Shown here piece after piece: positions 7,939 through 17,563 of a stretch of DNA of 41,570 nt. The stretch comes from an uncultured Eubacteriales bacterium (GTDB lineage: Bacteria > Bacillota > Clostridia > Christensenellales > CAG-917): NCBI GenBank assembly GCA_900322215.1, contig ONYW01000023.1:1-41570 (forward strand), in the 5' to 3' direction. The position numbers and the translations under genes were made by a program. Numbering within the stretch: the first letter of the stretch is position 1; each line of letters opens with the position of its first letter. The notes beneath the pieces were generated by a model. The model did no database searches. It had not been told where the DNA came from and was given only the letters and a program-made list of their open reading frames with translations.

Positions 7939-8844
7939 TCACGCGGTTTTTATCAAGAGTGCGTTCCACTCGTCGAGATTCTCGTGATGAATGATTTTGA
8001 AACCTGCGTCTTCATAGCATTTTACTACTTCGGGGAGGCGCGGATCTATGATACCACTGAGGAGAATCTCTCCGCCGTCGTTCAAATGATTGCCGATACT
8101 TTTTGCAAGGCGCATAAGAATGTCCGCCGTGATGTTGGCAAAGATAAAGTCCGCCTTTCTATCCCCTGCTATGAGGTCGGCTTGCTCGATTTCGCACTCA
8201 ACGCCGTTTTGCTGTGCATTCTCCTTTGCGAAGCGCACCGCTTGCTCGTCGATGTCGCACATATACACGCTCTTTGCACCCGAAAGGCTTGCGGCAATGC
8301 CAAGGATTCCGCTTCCGCAACCGACGTCAATGACGGTCTTGCCCTTAACGTCCATGAGGTCGAGACACATACGCGTGGTGGCGTGCGAGCCCGTGCCGAA
8401 CGCCATGCCGGGATCGAGACGCATAACTCTCTCCCCTTCCGCCGCTTCGTACTTTATCCAAGTCGGCACGACGGTGATGTTTTTTGTCACTATCGGCTTG
8501 TAATACTTTTTCCACTCGTTTTCATAGTCCGCCGCGTCAACTTCGCCCACGATGATTTCGCCGTAGTTTATGCCGCCCGCGTTTTTCATCTCTTGAAGTC
8601 TCGACTCTAAATTTTTCACAAAGTCTTTGTCGTTTACGTCGGTTATTGTGGACACCTTGACTTCGTCCGACTGCTTCAAGACGTTTTCGTCGACGTAGTC
8701 CCAAATGACGTCGCTCTTGACGAGGTCCAAAAAGTCCTGCTTGTCAAGAATGGTGACGCCTGCAGCCCCCACGTCAAACATAGCAGAAGACACGAGTTCC
8801 GCGTCTTGGTGATTTGTTGACACTGTTATCGTTTTGTATTTCAT
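7939..8844 (-). CDS. prmA: Ribosomal protein L11 methyltransferase PrmA
   Basis: PrmA trimethylates L11 with SAM. The 301-residue protein has the N-terminal substrate-recognition domain, then DPGMAFGTGSHATTRMCL and the SAM-binding VIDVGCGSGILGIAA motif, with the catalytic-region FANITADIL near residue 235. ATG 8844 follows AAGGA at 5-6 base spacing; the open frame nine codons upstream lacks a site. It follows dnaJ with a 66-base gap and belongs to the CIRCE-controlled operon as in Bacillus subtilis. Confidence 0.96.
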   Translation of the reverse strand: MKYKTITVSTNHQDAELVSSAMFDVGAAGVTILDKQDFLDLVKSDVIWDYVDENVLKQSDEVKVSTITDVNDKDFVKNLESRLQEMKNAGGINYGEIIVGEVDAADYENEWKKYYKPIVTKNITVVPTWIKYEAAEGERVMRLDPGMAFGTGSHATTRMCLDLMDVKGKTVIDVGCGSGILGIAASLSGAKSVYMCDIDEQAVRFAKENAQQNGVECEIEQADLIAGDRKADFIFANITADILMRLAKSIGNHLNDGGEILLSGIIDPRLPEVVKCYEDAGFKIIHHENLDEWNALLIKTA

Positions 8845-8910
8845 ATTGTCCTTAAAACAGCAAAATCGCAAGTTTATCTCGCGATTTGACTGTGTAAAGT
8901 ATTTGTTGTG

Positions 8911-10071
8911 TTATTTGCTTGTCTTGACCGTCTTTGCGGCTTCTTCGTATTCTCTCTTTTTCGGGTACTGCTTCGGCTCCTCTTCACCCATAAACTTTTT
9001 GAGCAAATCCTTTTGCGTGTGGTTCATGGATTTCGGCACTTCGACAGCCACCTTGACATAGAGGTCACCCCTGCTTGCGTTTCTCAAATCCTTTATACCG
9101 CAGTTCTTGATTTTGAACTCCGTGCCCGACTGTGTTCCGTCGGGAACTTTGAGTTGCTGTACGCCGTAGAGGGTTGGGATTTGCAAAGTGCATCCGAGCG
9201 CCGCTTCCGCAAAACTGATAGGAACAGTGACATAGAGGTCTTTGCCACTTCTTGCGAACAACTTGTGCGGTTGGACGCGGATTTCTACGACGAGACTACC
9301 CTTTTCTCCGCCGTTGACGCCGCTGTGTCCCTCGCCTTGGTACGTTATGCGTTGCCCGTTGTCGATACCTGCGGGAATGTTGATCTTGACTTCTCTTGAC
9401 TTCTCGTATCTTCCTTGACCTCCACAGGTCTTGCAAGGATCCGTGATGATTCTGCCCCTGCCCTCACAGTCAGGACATACGCTTTGAGAGGAGAATTGTC
9501 CGAAAGGCGTGCGCTGTGTGACGGTCACTCTGCCCGAGCCGTTGCATTTTGTGCAGGTCTTGAACGCCGTACCGTCTTTTGCGCCCGTGCCTTTGCAGTC
9601 GGGGCAAGACTCTACTCGTCTGACGTTCACTATGCGCTGTACGCCAAACGCCGCCTCTTCAAAGGATATTGTCGCGGCAGTCAAGATGTCTTGTCCGCGC
9701 TGTGGAGCGTTGGCTCTTTGCGAGCGAGAACCGCCTCCGCCGAATCCGCTGAATATCGTGGAGAAGATGTCGTCCATATTGATGCCGAAACCGCCTGCGC
9801 CGTCAAAACCGCTGAAACCGCCTGCACCCATTTGAGGACCGTTTTCGTCACCGTAGGCGTCGTATGCCGCCTTCTTTTGCGGATCCGAAAGCACGTCGTA
9901 GGCGTGGCTTATTTCCTTAAACTTCTCTTCGGCGTTTTTCTTCTCTTGCTCGCTTGCAGTCGTATACAAATCCGGGTGATACTTCTTTGCGAGTTTCCTG
10001 TATGCGGATTTAAGTTCGTCTGCGGACGCGTTCTTGTCTACGCCCAATATTTCGTAATAATTTTTTGCCAT
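8911..10071 (-). CDS. dnaJ: Chaperone protein DnaJ (class A)
   Basis: This 386-residue co-chaperone stimulates DnaK ATPase and delivers clients. The J domain (residues 1-70) carries the invariant HPD in [11 protein letters not shown] Gly/Phe-rich linker with [13 protein letters not shown] follows, then four zinc-binding CxxCxGxG repeats ([32 protein letters not shown]) and the C-terminal client-binding and dimer domains. ATG 10071 ([10 protein letters not shown]) is the family start, with AAAGG upstream; an open extension to 10107 is rejected. It lies 172 bases after dnaK; that gap is filled by a MITE-like repeat. Confidence 0.97.
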   Translation of the reverse strand: MAKNYYEILGVDKNASADELKSAYRKLAKKYHPDLYTTASEQEKKNAEEKFKEISHAYDVLSDPQKKAAYDAYGDENGPQMGAGGFSGFDGAGGFGINMDDIFSTIFSGFGGGGSRSQRANAPQRGQDILTAATISFEEAAFGVQRIVNVRRVESCPDCKGTGAKDGTAFKTCTKCNGSGRVTVTQRTPFGQFSSQSVCPDCEGRGRIITDPCKTCGGQGRYEKSREVKINIPAGIDNGQRITYQGEGHSGVNGGEKGSLVVEIRVQPHKLFARSGKDLYVTVPISFAEAALGCTLQIPTLYGVQQLKVPDGTQSGTEFKIKNCGIKDLRNASRGDLYVKVAVEVPKSMNHTQKDLLKKFMGEEEPKQYPKKREYEEAAKTVKTSK

Positions 10072-10110
10072 AATCAAAATGCCTTTGAGGACACGGGGTG
10101 CCCTCAATAT

Positions 10111-10212
10111 TTAATGAGGAATGAGGAATGAGGAGCGATGACTTGCGGATAACTAAAACTTGCCTCCGCGCAGCGGCACCTCAATTCCTAATTCCTATTT
10201 CCTAATACCTAT
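10111..10212. repeat. MITE-like repeat, copy 1 (dnaK-dnaJ gap)
   Basis: A segment of about 100 bases has mirror-complementary ends (taatgaggaatgagg... and ...cctaattcctatttccta) and a core tgcggataact...cgcgcagcggcacctcaattcc. The same core in the same orientation is at 12187-12282, and end-like fragments occur near 19490-19510 and 36293-36325. No ORF is inside, consistent with a non-autonomous element. Confidence 0.65.
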
Positions 10213-10243
10213 TAATTTCGATTAAGCGATGCAGCTTAATCGC

Positions 10244-12079
10244 TTAGTCGACAGTTCCGTTTGCGCCGTCGCCGTTTCCGCCTTGGAAGTCGTCAGGATT
10301 GACTCCTGCCGCCTTTGCCGCTTCCGCCGCCGCTTCAGGGTTTTGTTGATAGAACTTTGTGAAGATCGGGTCGGTAACCTTTGTGAGTTTTTCGACAAGA
10401 GCCTTGACTTCTTCCTCTGTCGTTGCCTTCTCCAAGGATTCGCGCGCTTCCTTCGTTGCGTCGGCGACAGCCGTCTTGTCGGCCTCTTCCATCTTCTCGC
10501 CGTTCTCGCTCACAAACTTATCGACTGCAAAGATGAGTTGTTCAGCGCCGTTCTTTGCGTCGACGACCGCTCTACGCTTCTTGTCCTCTTCCGCATACTT
10601 CTCAGCATCCTTAACAGCCTTGTCGATATCCTCTTCCGTGAGGTTTGAAGATGCCGTGATGGTGATGGATTGAGATTTGTTCGTGCCCTTGTCCATAGCC
10701 TTGACTGAGACGATGCCGTTTGCGTCGATGTCAAACGTGACTTCGATTTGCGGGATTCCGCGAGGTGCAGGAGCGATGCCAACGAGTTCAAATCTGCCGA
10801 GCGTCTTGTTGTCGCGAGCAAATTGTCTCTCGCCTTGAAGTACGTGAATATCGACTGACGTTTGGTTGTCCGCGGCTGTTGAGAAGACTTGCGACTTGCT
10901 TGTCGGGATCGTCGTGTTTCTGTCGATGAGTTTTGTAAACACACCGCCGAGAGTTTCGATACCGAGTGAAAGCGGCGTAACATCCAAGAGGAGCATATCT
11001 TTGACTTCGCCCGCAAGGACGCCGCCTTGAATTGCCGCGCCGAGTGCGACGCATTCGTCAGGGTTGATTCCCTTGTACGGATCTTTGCCTGTGATGCGCT
11101 TTACCGAATCATAGACTGCAGGAATACGCGTCGAACCGCCGACCATGATGACCTTTGAAATGTCGCTGTATGAGAGTCCTGCGTCTTTGAGCGCTTGTTG
11201 CATTGGACCGACAGTCGCTTTGACAAGGTCCTCGGTGAGAGCGTCGAACTTTGCACGCGTGAGTTCCATATCGAGGTGCATAGGCACACCGTTGTTCATA
11301 GAGATAAACGGAAGCGAAATGGATGTCTTTGTCACGCCGGAGAGGTCGATTTTTGCCTTTTCGGAGGCTTCCTTGATTCTTTGCATAGCCATCTTATCGC
11401 CGGAGAGGTCGATACCGTGAGACTTCTTGAATTCGGAGACGATATAGTCCATTATGCGCTTATCGAAGTCGTCGCCGCCAAGGCGGTTGTTGCCTGACGT
11501 TGCAAGAACTTCAAACACGCCGTCGCCGAGTTCGAGCACTGATACGTCGAACGTACCGCCGCCGAGGTCGAAGATGAGGACCTTTTGGTTTTTATTCTCT
11601 TCCTTGTCGATGCCGTATGCGAGTGACGCAGCCGTCGGTTCGTTGATGATACGTTTGACTTCGAGTCCCGCGATCTTGCCTGCGTCCTTCGTTGCTTGAC
11701 GTTGTGCGTCCGTGAAGTATGCAGGAACCGTAATAACAGCCTCCGTCACTTTCTCGCCGAGATATTTTTCCGCGTCGTTCTTGAGTTTTGTAAGAATCAT
11801 AGCGGAGATCTCTTGAGGCGTATATTCTTTGTCTTCGATTTTAACTTTATAGTCGCTGCCCATTTCTCTCTTGATAGAGGAAACCGTATGCTCAGGGTTT
11901 GCGACCGCTTGACGTTTTGCGATTTCGCCGACGAGTCTTTCACCGTCTTTTGTGAAAGCGACGACGGACGGAGTTGTTCTCATACCTTCCGCGTTTGGGA
12001 TGACGACTGCTTCGCCGCCTTCCATAACTGCCACACATGAGTTTGTAGTACCAAGGTCAATACCGATGATTTTTCCCAT
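10244..12079 (-). CDS. dnaK: Chaperone protein DnaK (Hsp70)
   Basis: This 611-residue ATP-driven chaperone starts [22 protein letters not shown] (phosphate-1 loop) and has [15 protein letters not shown], the phosphate-2 [24 protein letters not shown] and the interdomain linker [14 protein letters not shown], then the substrate-binding beta domain ([20 protein letters not shown]) and helical lid. The C-terminus ends ...NGTVD rather than the EVDDKK-like tail. AAGGAGA is correctly spaced before ATG 12079. It is the third gene of the hrcA operon, 193 bases after grpE, a gap holding a MITE-like repeat. Confidence 0.98.
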   Translation of the reverse strand: MGKIIGIDLGTTNSCVAVMEGGEAVVIPNAEGMRTTPSVVAFTKDGERLVGEIAKRQAVANPEHTVSSIKREMGSDYKVKIEDKEYTPQEISAMILTKLKNDAEKYLGEKVTEAVITVPAYFTDAQRQATKDAGKIAGLEVKRIINEPTAASLAYGIDKEENKNQKVLIFDLGGGTFDVSVLELGDGVFEVLATSGNNRLGGDDFDKRIMDYIVSEFKKSHGIDLSGDKMAMQRIKEASEKAKIDLSGVTKTSISLPFISMNNGVPMHLDMELTRAKFDALTEDLVKATVGPMQQALKDAGLSYSDISKVIMVGGSTRIPAVYDSVKRITGKDPYKGINPDECVALGAAIQGGVLAGEVKDMLLLDVTPLSLGIETLGGVFTKLIDRNTTIPTSKSQVFSTAADNQTSVDIHVLQGERQFARDNKTLGRFELVGIAPAPRGIPQIEVTFDIDANGIVSVKAMDKGTNKSQSITITASSNLTEEDIDKAVKDAEKYAEEDKKRRAVVDAKNGAEQLIFAVDKFVSENGEKMEEADKTAVADATKEARESLEKATTEEEVKALVEKLTKVTDPIFTKFYQQNPEAAAEAAKAAGVNPDDFQGGNGDGANGTVD

Positions 12080-12186
12080 AATATATTCTCCTTTTCCCTG
12101 TCGGGAAGAAAATTATTTACTAATTTATTTGTTGTTTATAGCACAACCGCTTGTTTATCTATATATTTTTGCTACATAAAGTCTTT

Positions 12187-12282
12187 ATTGAATGAGGAGT
12201 GCGGAGTGATGAATTGCGGATAACTACAACTCGCCACCGCGCAGCGGCACCTCAATTCCTAATTCTCATTTCCTATTTCAAA
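12187..12282. repeat. MITE-like repeat, copy 2 (grpE-dnaK gap)
   Basis: It has the same core and orientation as the copy at 10111-10212 (tgcggataact, cgcgcagcggcacctcaattcctaatt), with the same flanking purine-rich and pyrimidine-rich complementary ends. Its right end reaches the grpE stop region at 12273. Confidence 0.65.
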
Positions 12283-12926
12283 TACCCTACTTTCACATTC
12301 GCAGGACGCAGGAGTTTGCCTTTTAGTATATAGCCCTTTTGCAACACCGCGATGACTTTGCCGTCCATCTCCTCCGACTTTTCACGCTCCACGGCATTCA
12401 TAACCTTTGCGTCGAAGTCCTTGCCCTCGGCATCGACTTCTTCAAGTCCGAAGCCTTTGAGCGCATTTAGGATTTGCGTCTCCATCATATTGAAGCCTGT
12501 GAGTGCCGCCTCGTCGGTCAGATATTTGCGAGCGAGGTCGCAGTTGTCAAGGACTGTCAGCATTTTTTCTATGACTGCGGACTGCCCGAGTTGCTTGCTG
12601 TCTTCGTGAATTTGCGCGTTGCGCTTTCTATAGTTGTCGAAGTCAGCCTGCAAACGCTGAGCGACCGTTCTGCACTCGTTTGCCTCGTGAATAGCCTTGC
12701 CGACTCTCGTTTCAAGCGCGGCGATGTACTCTTCGTCCGACATAGACTCTCTATCTATGTCGAGGTCTTCGAGGCTTTCAGCCTTTGTTGCTTGCCGTGA
12801 GTTTTCACTCATAGCGTCGGTGTCGTCAGTTTCAACGGTGATTCTCTCGCCGTCTACCGCCGAATCCTTTTCGACGTTCGACCTAAATTCGGCATCTTGT
12901 TCAAATTGTTTCTTTTTGTCTTTCAT
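12273..12926 (-). CDS. grpE: Nucleotide exchange factor GrpE
   Basis: GrpE releases ADP from DnaK. The 217-residue protein has an acidic disordered N-terminus, a long coiled-coil helix (residues about 60-130, with RLQADFDNYRKRN), and the C-terminal beta domain ending in VIAVLQKGYILKGKLLRPANVKVGY, the family signature. I prefer ATG 12926, six bases behind AAGGA; the alternative ATG at 12932 overlaps the hrcA stop as ATGA but touches the SD directly. Either way it is tightly coupled to hrcA. Confidence 0.96.
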   Translation of the reverse strand: MKDKKKQFEQDAEFRSNVEKDSAVDGERITVETDDTDAMSENSRQATKAESLEDLDIDRESMSDEEYIAALETRVGKAIHEANECRTVAQRLQADFDNYRKRNAQIHEDSKQLGQSAVIEKMLTVLDNCDLARKYLTDEAALTGFNMMETQILNALKGFGLEEVDAEGKDFDAKVMNAVEREKSEEMDGKVIAVLQKGYILKGKLLRPANVKVGYLK

Positions 12927-12928
12927 GA

Positions 12929-13996
12929 TCATTCCTTATCTTCGTCAGCCGGATTCAATGACTTCTTGTCAGAGAGTACGGTTGAGAACATTTTCTTGAT
13001 ATAATCGAGCACGCTGATGACCTTTTTGTAGTCCATACGTTCAGGACCTATGACGCCCGCTTTGCCCTGCACCTCGTCACCGACCTTGTATGCCGCGGTG
13101 ATGATAGCGCATTTGTCAACGCCGCTGTCTTCCTTGCCTATACGGACGGTGAACTCTATCGAGTTGTCCTCGCTCAAAATGATTTCGCTGACCGCGTCCT
13201 TGTCGCTGATGACGGAGAGGAACTGCTTTGCGTCGTCGATATTTTGATATTCCGGGTAGTCGAGCATCTTGAGTGCGCCCTCGACGAAGACGTTGTCCGT
13301 GCTGTGCTTAGAGATGTACATCCTGAGTATTGTCAGCACCTCGTCGAATATGTCCTTAAAGCCCTTGATTTCCGCGTCGATTTCCGATATATCGAAGTTC
13401 TTTATATCGTCTATCGTCTTTCCGCCGAACACCTTATTGAGAAGCCTCGACGCCATCTCGATATATTCAGGCTTTACGTCTTCCTGCACGTCTATCGCCT
13501 TGTCCGCTATCATGCCCTTGTCGGTCACGATGAGGACGACCGCTTTGCCGCGCTTGAGAGGTATGAGTTTTATCTCATCGATCTCCACCCTGCCGTCTCC
13601 GCTTTGGTCTACGACGAACGAGGTGTAGTTGGTGACGTCGCTGATGATCTTCGCCGCTTCCTTTGACAAATCCTCTATGTGTCCGAGACGATTGAAGAAG
13701 TTGTCGCAGATGAACGCCGTCTCTTGGTCGGTCAGCATATTGCTTGTTCCATCCAAGCCGTCCACATAGAATTTGTAGGCGTCCTTGAGAGGTATACGAC
13801 CTGCGGACGTGTGCGGTTGCTCGATAAAACCGAGCGCCTCCAAGGCGGAGAGTTCCGCACGTATCGTCGCCGAACTGACCTCAGGCAAATATTTCGACTG
13901 TATGTCCGCGCTGGATACGGGCTGACCTGTGGAGATATAGAGGTCCACAAGCGCATGAAGTATTTTCTTTTTTCTATCGGAAAGTTCCTTGCTCAT
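12929..13996 (-). CDS. hrcA: Heat-inducible transcription repressor HrcA
   Basis: HrcA binds CIRCE operators and represses chaperone operons; GroE activity keeps it active. The 355-residue protein has the N-terminal winged helix (SDRKKKILHALVDLYISTGQPVSSADI, SSATIRAELSALEALGFIEQPHTSAGRIPL), a central GAF-like domain and the C-terminal VIGPERMDYKKVISVLDYI signature. ATG 13996 (MSKELSDRKKKIL) is taken over the upstream start at 14017. It is the first gene of the operon, about 75 bases after a CIRCE element, so it regulates itself. Confidence 0.96.
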   Translation of the reverse strand: MSKELSDRKKKILHALVDLYISTGQPVSSADIQSKYLPEVSSATIRAELSALEALGFIEQPHTSAGRIPLKDAYKFYVDGLDGTSNMLTDQETAFICDNFFNRLGHIEDLSKEAAKIISDVTNYTSFVVDQSGDGRVEIDEIKLIPLKRGKAVVLIVTDKGMIADKAIDVQEDVKPEYIEMASRLLNKVFGGKTIDDIKNFDISEIDAEIKGFKDIFDEVLTILRMYISKHSTDNVFVEGALKMLDYPEYQNIDDAKQFLSVISDKDAVSEIILSEDNSIEFTVRIGKEDSGVDKCAIITAAYKVGDEVQGKAGVIGPERMDYKKVISVLDYIKKMFSTVLSDKKSLNPADEDKE

Positions 13997-14071
13997 ATTC
14001 TCACCACTCGAGCACACCGTGTGCTCATTGTCACCGACCTGCGACTGCGAATACGTTTGCTTGTTTGAGAT

Positions 14072-14098
14072 TTAGCACTCAAACCCTTTGACTGCTAA
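14072..14098 (-). promoter_or_regulatory. CIRCE operator (HrcA site)
   Basis: On the minus strand TTAGCAGTC-N9-GAGTGCTAA matches the consensus TTAGCACTC-N9-GAGTGCTAA with one mismatch in the left arm. It lies immediately downstream of the -10 box, where HrcA binding would block initiation. Confidence 0.95.
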
Positions 14099-14099
14099 C

Positions 14100-14128
14100 A
14101 GTATATTCTTATCTTTGCCAAAAGTCAA
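14100..14128 (-). promoter_or_regulatory. Promoter of the hrcA-grpE-dnaK-dnaJ-prmA-rsmE-mtaB operon
   Basis: Minus-strand -35 TTGACT (14128-14123), 17-base spacer, -10 TATACT (14105-14100), a sigma-A-type promoter abutting CIRCE. Confidence 0.9.
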
Positions 14129-14270
14129 TGCTTTTAGACAAAAAATTTTGAATTTTTTTAAGGATTTTATTATGGAATATAATATACAAATTAAATAGAC
14201 TAAAAAAAATATAATCCCTATAATGCAATTATCTATTCACGACCTTCAAAATCGCGAGCCTTGCGCACAG

Positions 14271-14413
14271 CCAAGCGAGAGATTGCGCGGAATACTGGTT
14301 TGAGTCTTTATGTTCTTGTGCGGTTCAGCGGCAATCTATCGCGCGGAGAACGAAAAAATCGCGCATATCATGCTGAGCGTGCCACACCGGCAGGCGCACA
14401 AATATACGCGATT
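14271..14413. repeat. Direct repeat B, copy 1
   Basis: About 143 bases, from ccaagcgagagattgcgcgg to caaatatacgcgatt, recur at 14549-14691 with only a handful of substitutions. The first 90 bases or so occur a third time at 15618-15705. Short ORFs here are conserved only because the DNA is duplicated; no ribosome sites are seen. Confidence 0.8.
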
Positions 14414-14636
14414 CAGTTTTGTGGGGGCCCCTATAATAATCAGCAGGTCTAGACGGTCACAGTCCGCTCATTCTTTTTGCATTGTTCAGCCTGTTGTGCA
14501 AGTCCAAAGTCTGACTATACAAAAAACAACACGCGTGCTTGCACGCGCCCAAGCGAGAGATTGCGCGGAATACTGGTTTGAGTCATTATGTTCTCGTGCG
14601 GTTCAGCGGCAATCTATCGCGCGGAGAACGAAAAAA
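14411..14636. repeat. Direct repeat A+B, left copy flanking the kinase gene
   Basis: The block begins attcagttttgtgggggccc, continues through gcaggtctagacgg and ends in repeat B. An almost identical block, with one inserted T and few substitutions, is at 15479-15705. The two blocks are in the same orientation and bracket the minus-strand kinase gene. Confidence 0.8.
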
Positions 14637-14691
14637 TCGCGCATATCATGCTGAGCGTGCCACACTGGCAGGCGCACAAATATACGCGATT
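14549..14691. repeat. Direct repeat B, copy 2
   Basis: Second full copy of the 143-base unit at 14271-14413, offset exactly 278 bases. It is followed by unrelated sequence leading to the kinase stop codon. Confidence 0.8.
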
Positions 14692-14816
14692 TTTGAGTGG
14701 CACTGTACGCAACATCGAATACAATTTGCGTACCCCCTCTTTACTCCTATGACATCGTACCCTTGGAATCTTTTGCGTACCCCTATTTCCGAACGATAAA
14801 TAGGAATTTATCAGTA

Positions 14817-15311
14817 TTACAACCTCTTTATCTCATTGGCAATCACAGCCACAGCTTTTCCTTTGGTATCAATTTTAATAGTACCCAATGCTTGATACAT
14901 AGGTATTCTTGCTATGCTTCTCTCAATTACATCTTCAGAACGAATACTTTTTTCTACATCCGCGGACAATCTTTCACTCAGAGTATTTTCATCGGCTATC
15001 AGAGAGACGCATTTCACCTCACAGTTCTGTGTATCCAGCTTCTCAAGTATGGAATCGATAATTCTCTGCTCGTGCATCACCCAACAAAAAATAATATTCT
15101 CGTATGCAGAACATTTCAGAAAATTATTGAGTAAGTAACAAATATTATTCGTCACCATTGCTTTTGTTTCATCGGTTACTTGGAACGGATTTGCATCCCA
15201 ACACCAATCTCCGTCAAGAAATACACTATTCGGTAAATCCTGTTTGAGCTGTTGGCACACAGTTGTTTTTCCAACTCCCATAGTGCCACCAATCATATAT
15301 AAAGTTTTCAT
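14817..15311 (-). CDS. Small P-loop nucleotide/metabolite kinase-like protein
   Basis: The 164-residue protein begins with beta strand LYMIGG and the Walker A loop GGTMGVGKTT, followed by VFLDGDWCWDANPF (a DGD-type catalytic/lid-adjacent motif) and a late helix IRSEDVIERSIARIPMYQ. This arrangement fits AAA_33/adenylylate-kinase-like small-molecule kinases (shikimate, gluconate or antibiotic kinase relatives); the substrate cannot be told. ATG 15311 or the adjacent ATG 15314 both follow AGGTG. It is flanked by long direct repeats and is AT-rich relative to the heat-shock operon, suggesting a mobile or recently inserted cassette. No promoter is clear. Confidence 0.8.
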   Translation of the reverse strand: MKTLYMIGGTMGVGKTTVCQQLKQDLPNSVFLDGDWCWDANPFQVTDETKAMVTNNICYLLNNFLKCSAYENIIFCWVMHEQRIIDSILEKLDTQNCEVKCVSLIADENTLSERLSADVEKSIRSEDVIERSIARIPMYQALGTIKIDTKGKAVAVIANEIKRL

Positions 15312-15478
15312 CATTCGCACCTACAAATTCTTATTTATCAGTCAATTTTAACCATATAAATTATATCAAAAAATAATTAAAATGTCCATTAATACGAGAC
15401 AACAGAAAAGGCTCCACTTTCGTTGGGTAGGAGTCTCACCTCATTAACTGCCATAATCTGCGTACAGCTCCACAAAAT

Positions 15479-15705
15479 ATTCAGTTTTGTGGGGGCCCCT
15501 ATAATAATCAGCAGGTCTAGACGGTTCACAGTCCGCTCATTCTTTTTGCATTGTTCAGCCTGTTGTGCAAGTCCAAAGTCTGACTATACAAAAAACAACA
15601 CGTGTGCTTGCACGCGCCCAAGCGAGAGATTGCGCGGAATACTGGTTTGAGTCATTATGTTCTCGTGCAGTTCAGCGGCAATCTATCGCGCGGAGGGCGA
15701 GAAAA
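15479..15705. repeat. Direct repeat A+B, right copy flanking the kinase gene
   Basis: Right-hand counterpart of 14411-14636, same orientation, 1068-1069 bases away. It ends near cggag, where the sequence changes into the terminator region of tRNA-Thr. Confidence 0.8.
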
Positions 15706-15730
15706 AGCGTACAATCATTAGTCGCGCTTT

Positions 15731-15767
15731 TACAAAAAATAAAAAGCGCACAAATTGTACGCTTTTT
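15731..15767 (-). terminator. tRNA-Thr terminator
   Basis: On the minus strand AAAAAGCG...CGCTTTTT closes a hairpin directly after the tRNA CCA end and runs into TTTTTATTTTTT. Confidence 0.75.
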
Positions 15768-15842
15768 GGAGCTAGTGGCCGGATTCGGACCGGCGACCTG
15801 CTGATTACGAATCAGCTGCTCTACCTGCTGAGCCACACTAGC
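15767..15842 (-). tRNA. tRNA-Thr (CGU)
   Basis: Acceptor GCTAGTG/CACTAGC, D arm GCTCAGCAGGTAGAGC, anticodon stem GCTGA/TCAGC with loop TTCGTAA giving anticodon CGT, T arm GCCGG TCCGAAT CCGGC, discriminator T and encoded CCA. It reads ACG threonine codons. Confidence 0.93.
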
Positions 15843-15924
15843 AATTTTTGACTGCTTGATGATTATATCAAAGGTTTTTAGAAAAATCAATGATTTTTTG
15901 ATATCTTTTTTATTGAATATTCAA

Positions 15925-15955
15925 AATTAAAGGCACCCAAACAAATAGGTGCCTC
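15925..15955 (-). terminator. Terminator of the PAP2 gene
   Basis: Minus strand AGGCACC (15954-15948) pairs with GGTGCCT (15937-15931), followed by TTAATTTT. It lies 27 bases after the stop codon. Confidence 0.7.
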
Positions 15956-15981
15956 AATTTCATACAAAATGCTTATGACGA

Positions 15982-17217
15982 TTAGAAATTCTCGATGTTG
16001 TTCGCAACTTCTTTTTGCGCCACGTTCATGTCGCTGGCTTGTTCGGCTTCGACGAGTTCCGTTTCGGTGACGGGAGTTTCATTCTCCTCCGCGCTCTCGG
16101 GAGCGTCAACGCTCTCGCTGCCTTCGGAAGCTGATTTTGCATTCTTCTTTGCAAGGCGTGGGAAGAGCGCAAAGAAGTGAGAACCGCGGCAAACGAAAAT
16201 TTCCATCGAAATAATCATGCAAAGGAATCCTATAGTTCCGCCAAAGGTGACGTCGCTCATATAGTGCGCGCCTGCTACGATACGAGCGATAGCGACGAGC
16301 ATCGTGATGACGATAGGACAAGCATAGCAAAGGACTTTTGCGAGTTTTTCGCGCTTAAACTTGATTGCGTACGGGAGCATAATGAGCGCATAGGACGTTG
16401 CCGCCGCACAGGTATGCCCCGACGGGAAGGACTGGAATGCGTCCTTTGCACCCGGCCATTTTGCCGTGAAGAGAGCGATGATCTCTTTTGACGGTTGACC
16501 GTTTGCCTTGAACCACGGCGTATAGCCGGACACCAAGCCGTCTTCTATAAGTTGACTGCCGACAGTAGAATTGATCGCTCTGAATCTCATTCTGCCGATC
16601 GGCTTTTTGATGATCATGATGAGGAGGTTTGCGACAGCCGCCGCAACGATAGCCGCAAGCACGAACCAGCCGAGTTTTTTGAGGTTTTCAGCTGAAATCC
16701 CCTTGAACGCAAACACGGTGAGCGCGCCGATGACGAGGGCTGTAAGCACCTCGACAAGTCTCACGCCGAACGCATGACGGAATTCATATATTGCCGCGAC
16801 GGTGGCTTCGGCGTCGGCAGGATTTGAGATCTTGCTGCTCGCCTGATTTGCCGCATGCTCAAAAAGATACCCTACTATGTCCTTTGCAAAGAACCACCAG
16901 GCAACGACAATAAGCACTGCGGACACGACCGCACCGACGATTCCGAGCGCCTTCTTCGGTACGACTTTCAAGCAGAACCAAAAGAGGATGCCCATAAGGA
17001 GCGCGGCAACGATGTAGATAGGCGACGTGCCAAAGACTTCACCCACAACTGCAAAGAAGCCGTGCGAGATATATTCGCCCTCGTCAAGAGAGCCTTTCGT
17101 CAAAATCTTGCTGATTTGGAAATCGCAAAAGGACGCGACGAGGATGAGAGCGACAAACACAAGGACAAACAGGCATACGCCGATGATAGTCGCTTGTTTG
17201 GTGTTCAAAGATTTCAT
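15982..17217 (-). CDS. PAP2-family membrane phosphatase
   Basis: This 411-residue integral membrane protein has several hydrophobic helices (first at residues 9-30, ATIIGVCLFVLVFVALILV). The type-2 phosphatidate phosphatase signature is present in order: KKPIGRMR near 204, PSGHT near 266 and ARIVAGAHYMSD near 315, with the catalytic His and Asp intact. Members remove phosphate from lipid phosphates such as undecaprenyl-PP, PA or PGP on the outer face; the substrate here is open. The C-terminal tail of about 60 residues is acidic and probably disordered (ASEGSESVDAPESAEENE). ATG 17217 has GGGAGA well placed; the longer frame to 17340 is rejected. It is monocistronic. Confidence 0.9.
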   Translation of the reverse strand: MKSLNTKQATIIGVCLFVLVFVALILVASFCDFQISKILTKGSLDEGEYISHGFFAVVGEVFGTSPIYIVAALLMGILFWFCLKVVPKKALGIVGAVVSAVLIVVAWWFFAKDIVGYLFEHAANQASSKISNPADAEATVAAIYEFRHAFGVRLVEVLTALVIGALTVFAFKGISAENLKKLGWFVLAAIVAAAVANLLIMIIKKPIGRMRFRAINSTVGSQLIEDGLVSGYTPWFKANGQPSKEIIALFTAKWPGAKDAFQSFPSGHTCAAATSYALIMLPYAIKFKREKLAKVLCYACPIVITMLVAIARIVAGAHYMSDVTFGGTIGFLCMIISMEIFVCRGSHFFALFPRLAKKNAKSASEGSESVDAPESAEENETPVTETELVEAEQASDMNVAQKEVANNIENF

Positions 17218-17528
17218 AACAGTCTCCCAAAAGGCACGCGCGACGCGTGCCAAAATAGATTTGATATATATTATTTTACCACAAAATAACATTTTTTCAA
17301 TACCAAACGCAAAAATTGACAAGTTTTTGACGATTTTCAAAACAGGTATTCTAACACTATGTTTTTCACCGCCTGAAAATCAGCATAAAAAGTGACAAAT
17401 CTTTGCGTCGGACAAAGAATCTTCACAAAATTTTGTTGTAAGCGGTTGAGTTTTCCTTGATATTGTCAAATATAAATGCCGTTAGATAGCCTGTTTTGCG
17501 ATATTTCAATATTTTTTAAAATTGGGTA
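17218..17528. other. AT-rich spacer upstream of the PAP2 gene and 6S RNA
   Basis: I see no gene or strong hairpin. It presumably holds the minus-strand PAP2 promoter, but no clear -35/-10 pair stands out. Confidence 0.4.
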
Positions 17529-17557
17529 TTGCATTATCTCTTTCGCTCTGCTATAAT
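17529..17557 (+). promoter_or_regulatory. Promoter of the 6S-like RNA
   Basis: -35 TTGCAT (17529-17534), 17-base spacer, perfect -10 TATAAT (17552-17557), with no ORF or ribosome site downstream. Confidence 0.8.
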
Positions 17558-17563
17558 AAGCGT

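Noticed and set aside
14261-14799. Two similar ORFs (about 63 and 86 codons) sharing an REIARNTGLS-like sequence
   Set aside because: Their similarity comes from the duplicated DNA repeat; there are no ribosome sites and the third repeat copy breaks the frame.
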